From: DATBLE01 sp038248655
GTDB taxonomy: Bacteria > Actinomycetota > Thermoleophilia > Gaiellales > Gaiellaceae
DNA length: 64,000 bases
Reading direction: 5' to 3'
Assembly (NCBI GenBank): GCA_038248655.1
Contig: JBBRXG010000002.1
Location: 24,058-88,057, forward strand
The position numbers were made by a program, and so were the translations under genes. The notes beneath the pieces were generated by a model. The model was not told the origin of the DNA. It saw nothing but the letters and a program-made list of their open reading frames with translations, and did not search any database. Positions 1 to 7,002 of this stretch are shown piece after piece (position 1 is the first letter of the stretch; each line of letters begins with the position of its first letter).

Positions 1-489
1 GTACTGCGCGATCGCCTGCAGCAGATGGGTCTTCCCGAGGCCGGTGCTGCCGTAGATGAACAGCGGGTTGTAGGCCTGCGCCGGTGCCTCGGCGACCGCG
101 AGCGCGGCTGCGTGCGCGAAGCGGTTGGACGACCCGATCACGAAGAGGTCGAACGTGTACTTCGTGTTCAGCCCGGATTCGCCGACCCGCTGCGTGGGCG
201 CGCGCGCAGTGTCGGGGGTGTCGCCGATCTCGGCGACGGTCAACTGCACCCGGCGCTCGTGGCCGGTCGCATCCCGTACGGCAGCGCGGATCAACTCGAG
301 GAAGTGTCCCTCGATCCACTCGCGCGTGAAGTCGTTGGGCACGGCGATGACGAGCGTGTCGTCCGTCACCTCCATCCCCTCCACCTCGCCGAACCAGGTG
401 CGGTACGTCGAATCGTTGAGGGCCCCCTTGAGTCGGCCCGCCACTTCGGTCCAGAGGCCTTCTGCAGTCAGCTCGATCGGTTGCTCCAC
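1..489 (-). CDS. dnaA: Chromosomal replication initiator DnaA (N-terminal half, cut by window edge)
   Basis: DnaA binds DnaA boxes at the origin and opens the duplex. The 163 visible codons give the N-terminal helicase-loading domain, with ELTAEGLWTEVAGRL near the start and STYRTWF further on. They lead into the AAA+ domain, where the KYTFDLFVIGSSNRFAHAA segment precedes the Walker A GSTGLGKTHLLQAIAQY at the window edge. The rest lies to the left of base 1. I chose GTG at 489 (start MEQPIELTAEG); a TTG at 540 is in frame and would add 17 residues. The gene is divergent from rpmH across the putative origin. Confidence 0.95.
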   Translation of the reverse strand, partial: MEQPIELTAEGLWTEVAGRLKGALNDSTYRTWFGEVEGMEVTDDTLVIAVPNDFTREWIEGHFLELIRAAVRDATGHERRVQLTVAEIGDTPDTARAPTQRVGESGLNTKYTFDLFVIGSSNRFAHAAALAVAEAPAQAYNPLFIYGSTGLGKTHLLQAIAQY

Positions 490-540
490 CCGCCCCGCCC
501 CGGCTCCTTCTTCGACGACAGCGAGGGGCGAGCATAGCAA

Positions 541-770
541 CGCCGAACGCGCCTCACAATGGGCTCTCCCCGGAAGCTCTCCGCCGGTAGAAACGGCGAT
601 TCTGCAGGGTTTTCTCGTACTTCCACACGACTCTCCACAGGTGTGGAAAGCGGCCCTCGAACGGGGGGCGGCCGGGGGTGAAAATGCATCCTGCGCACGG
701 CCTTTACCAACGAGGGGTGTCCACAGCCGGCCTGTGGAGAACTCGTTCCAAAACCTCGTCTATACTTGGC
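541..770. other. oriC: Putative replication origin (oriC) with DnaA-box-like sites
   Basis: The 328-base gap between dnaA and rpmH has no credible gene. It contains four 9-mers close to the DnaA-box consensus TTNTNCACA. CTCTCCACA is at 631-639 on plus and CTTTCCACA at 642-650 on minus. GTGTCCACA is at 717-725 on plus and TTCTCCACA at 733-741 on minus. The last fits the relaxed consensus and each of the others has one mismatch. They form two inverted pairs. No clearly AT-rich unwinding element is visible apart from short A/T runs around 608-615 and 680-686. A location beside dnaA and rpmH is classical for oriC. Confidence 0.7.
761..766 (+). promoter_or_regulatory. -10 box of the rpmH-rnpA operon
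   Basis: TATACT lies 51 bases upstream of the rpmH start and matches the sigma-70 -10 consensus at five of six positions. No strong -35 is visible at the right distance. The next DnaA-box-like site ends 19 bases upstream, so initiator binding could touch this promoter. Confidence 0.45.
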
Positions 771-817
771 GGCCCGCGGCCGCATCAGCCGCTCTCTTTC
801 GTGCGCGGGACACCTTC

Positions 818-952
818 GTGAAGCGGACCTATCAGCCCAACGTACGTCGGCGGAAGCGCAAGCACGGGTTCCGCGCCCGCATGTCGACCCGAGCGGGCCG
901 CACGATCCTCAAGCGCCGGCGCGCCAAGGGCCGGAAGCGGCTCTCGGCCTGA
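818..952 (+). CDS. rpmH: 50S ribosomal protein L34
   Basis: This 44-residue, strongly basic protein of the large ribosomal subunit has the family pattern KRTYQPNVRRRKRKHGFRAR at the front and ends with a lysine/arginine-rich tail (GRKRLSA). Its length is typical for L34. The start is GTG at 818; the usual family opening MKRTYQP fits exactly. It is followed 20 bases later by rnpA, the near-universal bacterial order. Confidence 0.97.
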   Translation: MKRTYQPNVRRRKRKHGFRARMSTRAGRTILKRRRAKGRKRLSA

Positions 953-972
953 CGCAGGGCCTGCGCGGGATC

Positions 973-1317
973 GTGCAGCGCCGCCACCGCCTCTCGCGCT
1001 CCCGGGACTTCGACGCTGTGTACCGGCACGGCCGCTCCGTGTCGACGCGGTTTCTCGTCCTCTACTGGTTTCCGCGGGAGGACGACGGCGCGCCCCGGCT
1101 CGGGATCGCAGTGCCGAAGGGGGCGGGCACCGCCGTCGAGCGCAATCGGGCCAAGCGACGGCTTCGCGAGACCTGGCACGCGCGGCTGGCTCACATTCCG
1201 GCCGGCCGCGACTACGTCCTCGTCGCGCGGCCCGCGCTGGGAGAGACGCTCGAGGGCCGTGATGCTGCGTGGCTGGGCCAACGGGTGGACGAGGTGCTGG
1301 GGAAGGCGGCCGCGTGA
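973..1317 (+). CDS. rnpA: Ribonuclease P protein component
   Basis: This is the protein cofactor of RNase P, which matures tRNA 5' ends. The 114-residue product has the family opening RRHRLSRSRDFDAVYRHGRS and the signature basic helix RNRAKRRLRE around residues 56-65. Start GTG at 973 places the first conserved residues at the family position. The stop overlaps the yidD start by four bases (GTGA), so translation is probably coupled. Confidence 0.95.
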   Translation: MQRRHRLSRSRDFDAVYRHGRSVSTRFLVLYWFPREDDGAPRLGIAVPKGAGTAVERNRAKRRLRETWHARLAHIPAGRDYVLVARPALGETLEGRDAAWLGQRVDEVLGKAAA

Positions 1318-1532
1318 GGTACCTCAGCCTGTTGCTCCGCGCCTTCTTCCCGTCCCCCGGCGTCGCCGGGGCGCCCACGTGCAAGTTCCACCCGTCCTGC
1401 TCCGAGTATTCGACACTCGCCTACCGTGAGTTCGGGCTCCTCGGCGGGACGGCCCGAACGATCTGGCGGCTCGCCCGCTGCAACCCGTGGAGCCGGGGCG
1501 GCGTCGACTATCCCGGGAGCCTGCGCCGGTGA
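1314..1532 (+). CDS. yidD: Membrane protein insertion efficiency factor YidD
   Basis: A 72-residue YidD homologue that assists YidC-dependent membrane insertion. Visible hallmarks are CKFHPSCSEYS with paired cysteines and the conserved RCNPWSRGGVDY near the C terminus. Start GTG overlaps the rnpA stop, and its stop overlaps the yidC GTG in the same 4-base manner. It sits in the standard rnpA-yidD-yidC order. Confidence 0.95.
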   Translation: MRYLSLLLRAFFPSPGVAGAPTCKFHPSCSEYSTLAYREFGLLGGTARTIWRLARCNPWSRGGVDYPGSLRR

Positions 1533-2344
1533 TCGTCGCCGGCGTCCTCGCCCCGCTCGAAGACGTCCTCCGCTGGCTGCTCGAGCACCTGCACGACTCG
1601 GCCGGGCTCTCCTGGGGCTGGTCGATCATCGGCCTGACGGTGATCGTCCGCGTCCTGCTCGTGCCGCTGATGGTCCGTCAGATCCACTCGATGCAGTCGA
1701 TGCAGGCGCACATGCCGGAGATGAAGGCGATCCAGCAGCGCCACAAGGGCGACCGCCAGCGCCTGAACGAGGAGCTGATGAAGTTCTACAAGGAGAACAA
1801 CATCAACCCGGCCGCCTCCTGCCTGCCGCTCCTCTTTCAGTTTCCGATCTTCATCGCTCTCTACTTCGTCCTCAAGGACTTCGAGAAGCACATCCAGGCG
1901 CCGGTCAGCGAGCTCCGCTGGCTCCACATCGTCCCGAACATCACCGACAAGATCACCGCGCACTGGTCGGGGTACCTGTTGCTCGTCGTCTACGTCGTCA
2001 GCCAGGTGTCGTCCGGGTACTTCGCATCGGTCTCGGCGCAGAAGAGTCAGCGGATCCTCCTGATGGTGCTGCCGGTCTTCTTCGTGCCCGTCATCACCCG
2101 CTTTCCGGTCGGGCTGCTCATGTACTGGATGACCACCAACCTGTGGACGGTCGGGCAGGGGATCATCACGAGGAAGATGACGCCGAAGCCCGCTCCGCCG
2201 CCGAAACGGTCGTCGCGCGCGCCGCCGAAGGACGACGGGCGAAGCGGCGACGGCGCCGGCCCGCCCGAGCGCTCGAAGCCCGCTCCGGCCGCCGCTGGGC
2301 CGCCTCGCCGCGTGAAGCGGAAGAAGCGGAAGGGAGGCCGGTGA
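1529..2344 (+). CDS. yidC: Membrane protein insertase YidC
   Basis: This is a 271-residue insertase of the short YidC/Oxa1 type without the large periplasmic domain of proteobacterial YidC. Hydrophobic segments occur at about residues 29-47, 91-113, 150-170 and 185-215. The cytoplasmic helical hairpin (MQAHMPEMKAIQQRHKGDR) lies between the first two, and the conserved NPAASCLPLLFQFPIFIALY follows. The C-terminal tail from about residue 223 is rich in Lys, Arg and Pro, as expected for ribosome contact. It is overlap-coupled to yidD and jag. Confidence 0.95.
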   Translation: MIVAGVLAPLEDVLRWLLEHLHDSAGLSWGWSIIGLTVIVRVLLVPLMVRQIHSMQSMQAHMPEMKAIQQRHKGDRQRLNEELMKFYKENNINPAASCLPLLFQFPIFIALYFVLKDFEKHIQAPVSELRWLHIVPNITDKITAHWSGYLLLVVYVVSQVSSGYFASVSAQKSQRILLMVLPVFFVPVITRFPVGLLMYWMTTNLWTVGQGIITRKMTPKPAPPPKRSSRAPPKDDGRSGDGAGPPERSKPAPAAAGPPRRVKRKKRKGGR

Positions 2345-3042
2345 GCGACGAGGCGATCTCGGTCGAGGCGATCGGAGAGACGGTCGGCGAGGCGAAGTGG
2401 CATGCGCTGCGAGAGCTCGAACGGCTGGCGCCGGGTCTGGACAAGGCGACGGTCCGGTTCGAGGTCGTCTCCGAGGGAGAGCGCGGCCTCCTCGGAGTCG
2501 GGTATGCCCCTGCGCGCGTGCTCGCCACGGCCCGGGTGCCGCCCCCCGCCGCGACCACGCCCGCGGAGGATTCCGCTCCTCCAGCCGCCGGCAGCGAGCT
2601 CGCCGCCGACCTCGGGGAGCTGCTCGAGCGGATCACCGCCGGGATCGGAGTTCGATGCCGGGTCGAGGTCTCCGAGGACGACGAGACGGTGACGGCCTCG
2701 CTGACCGCCGACGACCTCGGCCTCCTGATCGGCCGCCACGGCCAGACGATCGACGCGGTCCAGTACATCGCCAACGTCATTGCCTACCGGACGTACGGGG
2801 ACGACCGCAAGGACGTGGTCGTCGACGCGGCCGGCTATCGCGAGCGCCGCCGGGGAACGCTCGAGGCCCTGGCGATGCGGAGCGCGGGGCACGCGAAGGA
2901 GTCGGGCGAGCCGGTGGAGCTCCAGCCGATGACGTCGATCGAGCGACGCATCGTCCACCTGCGCCTCCAGGACGAGCCCGGCGTGAGCACTCGAAGCGAG
3001 GGCGACGAGCCCTACCGGTACGTCGTCGTCGAAGCTGACTGA
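2341..3042 (+). CDS. jag: RNA-binding protein Jag/KhpB (KH-R3H)
   Basis: This 233-residue protein starts with a Jag-N domain (VEAIGETVGEAKWHALRELE, then the RGLLGVGYAPARV segment). A KH domain follows with GRHGQTIDAVQYIANVI and a C-terminal R3H domain (RHRLQ-like RRIVHLRLQDE). Jag/KhpB proteins bind RNA and affect cell wall growth and division. The gene is coupled to yidC by GTGA. Its 3' end overlaps the likely CTG start of rsmG by eight bases. Confidence 0.93.
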   Translation: MSDEAISVEAIGETVGEAKWHALRELERLAPGLDKATVRFEVVSEGERGLLGVGYAPARVLATARVPPPAATTPAEDSAPPAAGSELAADLGELLERITAGIGVRCRVEVSEDDETVTASLTADDLGLLIGRHGQTIDAVQYIANVIAYRTYGDDRKDVVVDAAGYRERRRGTLEALAMRSAGHAKESGEPVELQPMTSIERRIVHLRLQDEPGVSTRSEGDEPYRYVVVEAD

Positions 3043-3625
3043 CCCGCGGCTGGAGCGCTGGCTCGCCCTCCTACTCGCGACGCCGGGGCTGACGGCGATC
3101 CGCGACCCTTCCGAGCTGCGGCGACGCCATCTCGAGGAGAGCCTGGCCGCGGTGCCGCTCGTCGAGCGCTTCCGGGGCCCGATCGTCGACGTCGGCTCGG
3201 GGGGCGGGGCGCCCGGAATCCCGATCGCAGCATCGCTGCCGAATCGCGAGGTCGTCCTGCTGGAGGCGAGCAGGCGGAAGTGCGCGTTCCTCGAGACCGC
3301 CGCGCGCGACTTCCCCAACGTGCGCGTCGTGAACGGACGAGCCGAGGAACGAGAGACCGACGAGCTCGGGGTCGCGGTCGCGAAGGCACTGGCCCCGCCG
3401 GCGGTGGCGGTGGAATGGTGTCTTCCGTTGGTTTCAACCGGCGGCGCGGCGATCCTGTTCGTCGGGCGGAGCGCCGACGCCGATGCGGTCGCCCGCGTTG
3501 CAGCGCGGCTCGGAGGCGGCCCGCCCGAGGTGCATCCGGGCCTGCTCGTCGTCCCCAAGGTCGGTCCCACCCCGCCGGGCTTCCCGCGCCGCCCGGGTGT
3601 CGCGCGGAAGCGCCCGCTCGCCTGA
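3035..3625 (+). CDS. rsmG: 16S rRNA (guanine-527-N7)-methyltransferase RsmG, likely CTG start
   Basis: RsmG methylates G527 of 16S rRNA. The 196-residue product has the conserved N-terminal GLTAIRDPSELRRRHLEESL and the SAM motif VDVGSGGGAPGIPIA. ANGRAEER-like NGRAEERE and a C-terminal PGFPRRPGVARKRPLA follow, and the last matches the family ending. In this frame there is no ATG, GTG or TTG between the stop at 2984 and GTG 3152. Starting at 3152 would delete the conserved N-terminal helices. CTG at 3035 (overlapping the jag stop) or CTG at 3050 are the reasonable starts. A frameshift is the alternative. Confidence 0.85.
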   Translation: MTDPRLERWLALLLATPGLTAIRDPSELRRRHLEESLAAVPLVERFRGPIVDVGSGGGAPGIPIAASLPNREVVLLEASRRKCAFLETAARDFPNVRVVNGRAEERETDELGVAVAKALAPPAVAVEWCLPLVSTGGAAILFVGRSADADAVARVAARLGGGPPEVHPGLLVVPKVGPTPPGFPRRPGVARKRPLA

Positions 3626-3672
3626 TCGGCGCGCAGGACGGGGCCGTCCGCCCGCGAAGAAAGAATGGTCGA

Positions 3673-4428
3673 GTGTCCGGCAAGGTCTACGCGGTCGCGA
3701 ACCAGAAGGGCGGGGTCGGAAAGACGACCACGGCCGTCAACCTCGCCGCCTGCCTCGCCGAGGCGGGCGAGAAGGCGCTCGTCATCGACCTCGATCCGCA
3801 GGCGAATGCGACCTCGGGTCTCGGCGAGCAGGCGAACGGCACGTCCAGCTACGACCTGCTCGACGGCGCGCCGCTGGTCGAGCTCGCGAAGCCGACGCGC
3901 TTCGACAACCTCTGGCTCGTGCCGTCGCGGCCCGAGCTGGCAGGCGCGGCGGTCGAGCTCGCACGTCGGGACGACGGCGAGCGGTTCCTCGCCGAGGCGC
4001 TCGCAGGCGCGGGCGGCGGGTACTCGTTCGTCTTCCTCGACTGCCCGCCCTCGCTCGGGCCGCTGACCGTGAACGCCCTGGCCGCCGCCGACCGTGTGCT
4101 CGTGCCGGTGCAGGCCGAGTACTACGCGCTCGAGGGGCTCTCGCAGCTCCTCCGTTCGGTGGACATCATCAAGGCTCGTCTCAACCCACGGCTCGGGATC
4201 GCCGGTGTGCTGCTGACGATGGTCGACGGCCGCACGCGGCTCTCGGCCGACGTCGACACGGAGGTTCGCCGGCACCTGGGCGAGCTCGTCTTCAAGACCT
4301 CCGTGCCCCGCTCCGTCCGCCTGGCCGAGGCGCCGAGCCACGGACTCCCCGCAATCGCCTACGACCGGCGCTCAGCCGGAGCCGAGGCCTACTGGAAGGT
4401 GGCGATGGAGCTTGTCGAGCGTTCCTAG
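3673..4428 (+). CDS. parA: Chromosome partitioning ATPase ParA/Soj
   Basis: A 251-residue ParA/MinD-type ATPase that segregates the origin region together with ParB. The deviant Walker A motif KGGVGKTTTAVNLAACLA is at about residues 10-27. Walker A' follows as VIDLDPQANATSGLG, and FLDCPPSLGPLTVNAL is the Walker B region. The DNA-binding C-terminal half is typical, with LLTMVDGRTRLSADV. GTG at 3673 gives a start close to the P-loop, as in chromosomal Soj. The stop lies 17 bases inside parB. Confidence 0.95.
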   Translation: MSGKVYAVANQKGGVGKTTTAVNLAACLAEAGEKALVIDLDPQANATSGLGEQANGTSSYDLLDGAPLVELAKPTRFDNLWLVPSRPELAGAAVELARRDDGERFLAEALAGAGGGYSFVFLDCPPSLGPLTVNALAAADRVLVPVQAEYYALEGLSQLLRSVDIIKARLNPRLGIAGVLLTMVDGRTRLSADVDTEVRRHLGELVFKTSVPRSVRLAEAPSHGLPAIAYDRRSAGAEAYWKVAMELVERS

Positions 4429-5248
4429 CGAAGGGCCGGCCGCCCCGCCGGCAAGGCGCGGGCTCGGCCGCGGGCTCGAGGTCCTGATCGGTGGCGCGAC
4501 CGAGTCCGAGCTCGCCCAGCTGCCGGTCGAGCTGATCCACCCGAACCCGCGCCAGCCGCGGAAGCGCCACGATCCGGACGCCGCCCACGGCCTCGCCGAG
4601 TCGGTGCGCTCGCAGGGCGTGATCCAGCCGGTGGTCGTGCGCCGCCGGGCCGCAGGCGGCTTGGAGCTGATCGCGGGAGAGCGACGCTGGCGCGCTGCAC
4701 GCGAGGCCGGCCTCGCGATCGTCCCCGCGGTCGTGCGCGACGCCGACGACCGCGACTCGCTCGTGCTCGCGCTCGTCGAGAACGTCGCCCGCGAGCAGCT
4801 CTCCGCGGTCGAGGAGGCGAAGGCATGCGCGCTCCTGATCGACGAATTCGGCCTCTCGCTCGGCGAGGTCGCCGAGCGGGTGGGCCGCTCGAAGCCGAGC
4901 GTCTCGAACCGTATGCGCCTGCTCGACCTGTCCGACGACGTCCTCGCGCTCGTCGAGCGCGGCGAGCTCAGCGAGGGTCACGCGCGCGCGGTGCTCGCCG
5001 TCCCCGATCAGGAGGGTCGCCGCCGCCTCGCCCGGGAGATCGTCAAGACGGGGATGTCGGTCCGCGCGGCCGAGGGGAAGGCGCGCTGGTCCGGAGCGAA
5101 GCAGAAGCCGCGCGTGAAGGGCGCGCCCGTCGACCCGGCGCTCGCCGCGCGGGTGCGCGCCGCCGCCGAGCGCGTGACGGGCTTGCCGGTCCGGCTGACA
5201 CGCGGCCGGCTCGAGGTGCAGTTCGCCGACGAGTACGAGCTGGCGTAG
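4412..5248 (+). CDS. parB: Chromosome partitioning protein ParB/Spo0J
   Basis: This 278-residue ParB opens with RRGLGRGLEVLIG. The box I region IHPNPRQPRKRHD and the CTP-binding motif GERRWRAAREAG follow, and then a helix-turn-helix (LSLGEVAERVGRSKPSVSNR). It loads at parS and recruits ParA/SMC. The start is TTG at 4412, inside parA. I found no parS-like TGTTTCACGTGAAACA palindrome nearby or elsewhere in the window. parS sites could therefore lie to the left, near dnaN/gyr, or be diverged. Confidence 0.95.
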   Translation: MSSVPSEGPAAPPARRGLGRGLEVLIGGATESELAQLPVELIHPNPRQPRKRHDPDAAHGLAESVRSQGVIQPVVVRRRAAGGLELIAGERRWRAAREAGLAIVPAVVRDADDRDSLVLALVENVAREQLSAVEEAKACALLIDEFGLSLGEVAERVGRSKPSVSNRMRLLDLSDDVLALVERGELSEGHARAVLAVPDQEGRRRLAREIVKTGMSVRAAEGKARWSGAKQKPRVKGAPVDPALAARVRAAAERVTGLPVRLTRGRLEVQFADEYELA

Positions 5249-5302
5249 CTGGCCGAGGCGCTCGAGCGCTCGCTGGGCGGCTCCGCCGCCTCCGCTTAGC
5301 TT

Positions 5303-5329
5303 CACGGGGGAACCCCTGGTTCCCCCGTG
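5303..5329 (+). terminator. Hairpin terminator after parB (GGGGGAACC type)
   Basis: A perfect 12-bp inverted repeat, CACGGGGGAACC / GGTTCCCCCGTG, has a 3-base loop and lies 55 bases downstream of the parB stop. It has no U-tract, only TTCCCCCT. A near copy occurs at 40546-40572. The rest of the 5249-5520 gap shows no convincing gene. Confidence 0.6.
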
Positions 5330-5502
5330 TTCCCCCTCCTTGCTGGGCGGCCGCGGTAGGAGCGTTGGTGGCGGAGCCGGCGATTGGCTCTGGTTGCTCC
5401 CCTGGAGGCTGGTGACTTCGGGCGGCTGTGGGCCGCGCCCGCCATGTCGGTCGCGGCGGCGAATGGAACCCACCGCTCACCTCGACTGGTCGGGGGCCCC
5501 GC

Positions 5503-5508
5503 TACAAT
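5503..5508 (+). promoter_or_regulatory. -10 box of tRNA-Ile
   Basis: TACAAT lies 12 bases before the first base of the mature tRNA and fits a -10 element giving a very short 5' leader. No canonical -35 is obvious. Confidence 0.4.
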
Positions 5509-5520
5509 CCGCCGTCGCGC

Positions 5521-5594
5521 GGGCGATTAGCTCAGTCGGTTAGAGCGCCGCTCTGATAAGGCGGAGGTCCGTGGTTCGAATCCACGATCGCCCA
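5521..5594 (+). tRNA. tRNA-Ile (anticodon GAT)
   Basis: The 74 bases fold as a full cloverleaf. The acceptor GGGCGAT pairs with ATCGCCC (5587-5593), followed by discriminator A. The D arm has TAGCTCAGTCGGTTAGAG, and the anticodon loop CTGATAA reads GAT. The T arm is GTGGTTCGAATCCAC. CCA is not encoded. It stands alone rather than in an rRNA spacer. Confidence 0.97.
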
Positions 5595-5733
5595 TCGCAC
5601 GCCCATTGCGACGCTGGCCAGCCTGAGAGGATCGGCGGGCGAACGCGGCGGATCTCGAGCTTCGCAACCTCACCTACCGGCTCCCGGTCCGTCGGCAGAG
5701 GCTTGGCTAAGATCAGTCGGAGAGGCCGCTCGC

Positions 5734-6234
5734 ATGCAGGAGATGCACATCTACGGCGTCAGCTTCGACATCGTCGGCAAGCAGCCGATCGTGCTGTTGA
5801 AGACCGCGGAAGGGAACAAGTTCCTCCCGATCTGGATCGGCCATCCCGAGGCCGCGGCGATCCTGATGAAGCTGCAGGGAGCCGCGACCCCGCGACCGAT
5901 GACACACGACCTGCTCACCGACATGCTCGCCCAGCTCGAGGCGAGAGTGATCCGCATCACGGTCACCGAGCTCCGTGACAGCACCTTCTACGCGAGCATC
6001 ACGATCGGGCAGGACGGCTCGGAGATCGACGTCGACTCCCGCCCGTCCGACGCGATCGCGCTGGCCGTCCGCGCCGAGGCGCCGATCTTCGCCGAGGATA
6101 GCGTGATCGAGGAGTCCGCGATCGAGTTCGCCGAGGGAGAAGAGGTGAACGAGGAGGAGATCGTGGACGAGTTCCGCAAGTTCCTCGACCAGGTGACGCC
6201 GGACGAGTTCGCGGTCGAGGGCGAGGAGGAGTAG
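5734..6234 (+). CDS. Bifunctional nuclease (BFN/DUF151) family protein
   Basis: This 166-residue BFN-domain protein starts with MQEMHIYGVSFDI. It has LPIWIGHPEAAAI, the family core RPMTHDLLTDML, and RPSDAIALAVRAEAPIF. Members have been reported to have DNase/RNase activity in a few organisms, but the biochemical role in actinobacteria is uncertain. The C-terminal 40 residues are very acidic (EEVNEEEIVDEF and GEEE end). The upstream GGAGAGG at 5719-5725 is a usable ribosome-binding site, and TAAGAT at 5708-5713 a possible -10. Confidence 0.85.
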   Translation: MQEMHIYGVSFDIVGKQPIVLLKTAEGNKFLPIWIGHPEAAAILMKLQGAATPRPMTHDLLTDMLAQLEARVIRITVTELRDSTFYASITIGQDGSEIDVDSRPSDAIALAVRAEAPIFAEDSVIEESAIEFAEGEEVNEEEIVDEFRKFLDQVTPDEFAVEGEEE

Positions 6235-6240
6235 CGCGGG

Positions 6241-6540
6241 CTACTCGCCGGGCGGGCCGGAGACCTCTCGCTTCGAAAGGTCGAGGATCGTCCGGAAGAG
6301 CTCGTGCAGGCCGTCGTCCGAGAGCGGCCCCCGATTCGCTCGCGTCAGGTACTGCAGCATCCACTGCTCGCGCTCGGGGTCGAGGAAGCCGAGGCCGCGC
6401 GACTCCTTGTAGGCCTTCACCTGCGCGACCAGACGGAGGCGCGTGTTCACCGCGTCCAGGATCGCCCGGTCGTTGTCCGAGATCTGCTCCCTGAACTGGC
6501 GGATGACGGGATCGTCCTCGCCGCGGCGGTCGCCGGTCAC
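6241..6540 (-). CDS. Chorismate mutase, AroQ class
   Basis: The 99-residue product is a single AroQ-type helical domain. It has the order RGEDDPVIRQFREQI, then RLRLVAQVKAYKESRGL, DPEREQWMLQYL and a C-terminal ELFRTILDLSKREV. The Arg, Lys and Glu positions are those expected for chorismate-to-prephenate catalysis in phenylalanine/tyrosine synthesis. Start GTG at 6540 overlaps the end of the upstream PrcB-like gene by four bases. It runs convergent to the BFN gene with six bases between stops. Confidence 0.88.
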   Translation of the reverse strand: MTGDRRGEDDPVIRQFREQISDNDRAILDAVNTRLRLVAQVKAYKESRGLGFLDPEREQWMLQYLTRANRGPLSDDGLHELFRTILDLSKREVSGPPGE

Positions 6541-6992
6541 GGCCGGCCCTGCCACCGCACGTACACGCGTTTCCGCGTCGCCGGAATCGTGATCAGCCGG
6601 TAGGGCGAGGTCAGCCGCACCGCCACCCGCTCGCCCAGGACGGGGGTGGTCTCCCTCGCAAGCACACGGACGTCCGAGCGACGCTCGGTGATCCGGACGA
6701 TCTCGACGCCGTAACCGGTGCTCGACCGCGGGCCGGCGGCGACGAGCACGAGCTTCCGGTGCGCGAAGTCGAACCGCGGCGCGGCGGGCGCGGCGAGCGG
6801 GAACGTCCTGGCCAGGTAGCGCGCGACTTGCTGTTCCTTCCAGAACGAGCGCGTCACGGATTCCGGCCACAAGACGGGACCCATCCGGGCGGTCACGTCC
6901 TGCCAGGCGACCCGCTTCGCCCCGCTGTCCTGGACGAGCTGCGTCCAGGCGACGCCCCCCCCGATCACGAGCGAGACCACGACTGCCCCCAC
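6537..6992 (-). CDS. Membrane-anchored PrcB C-terminal-like domain protein
   Basis: This 151-residue protein has an N-terminal hydrophobic segment (VGAVVVSLVIGGGVAWTQ) likely to be a signal anchor. The C-terminal half resembles the PrcB C-terminal domain: KLVLVAAGPRSSTGYGVEI, then VRVLARETTPVLGERV and TSPYRLITIP. PrcB in treponemes is an accessory of the dentilisin protease; the role here is unknown. The start is GTG at 6992. The gene follows the L,D-transpeptidase after ten bases and overlaps chorismate mutase. Confidence 0.6.
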   Translation of the reverse strand: MGAVVVSLVIGGGVAWTQLVQDSGAKRVAWQDVTARMGPVLWPESVTRSFWKEQQVARYLARTFPLAAPAAPRFDFAHRKLVLVAAGPRSSTGYGVEIVRITERRSDVRVLARETTPVLGERVAVRLTSPYRLITIPATRKRVYVRWQGRP

Positions 6993-7002
6993 GAGCGAGA
7001 GG

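Noticed and set aside
125..817. Plus-strand frame running through dnaA and the origin into rpmH
   Set aside because: Low-complexity shadow of the minus-strand dnaA; L34 length and start make GTG 818 the real start.
5340..5543. Small plus-strand frame between parB and tRNA-Ile
   Set aside because: It runs into the tRNA, has no ribosome-binding site and no protein-like composition.
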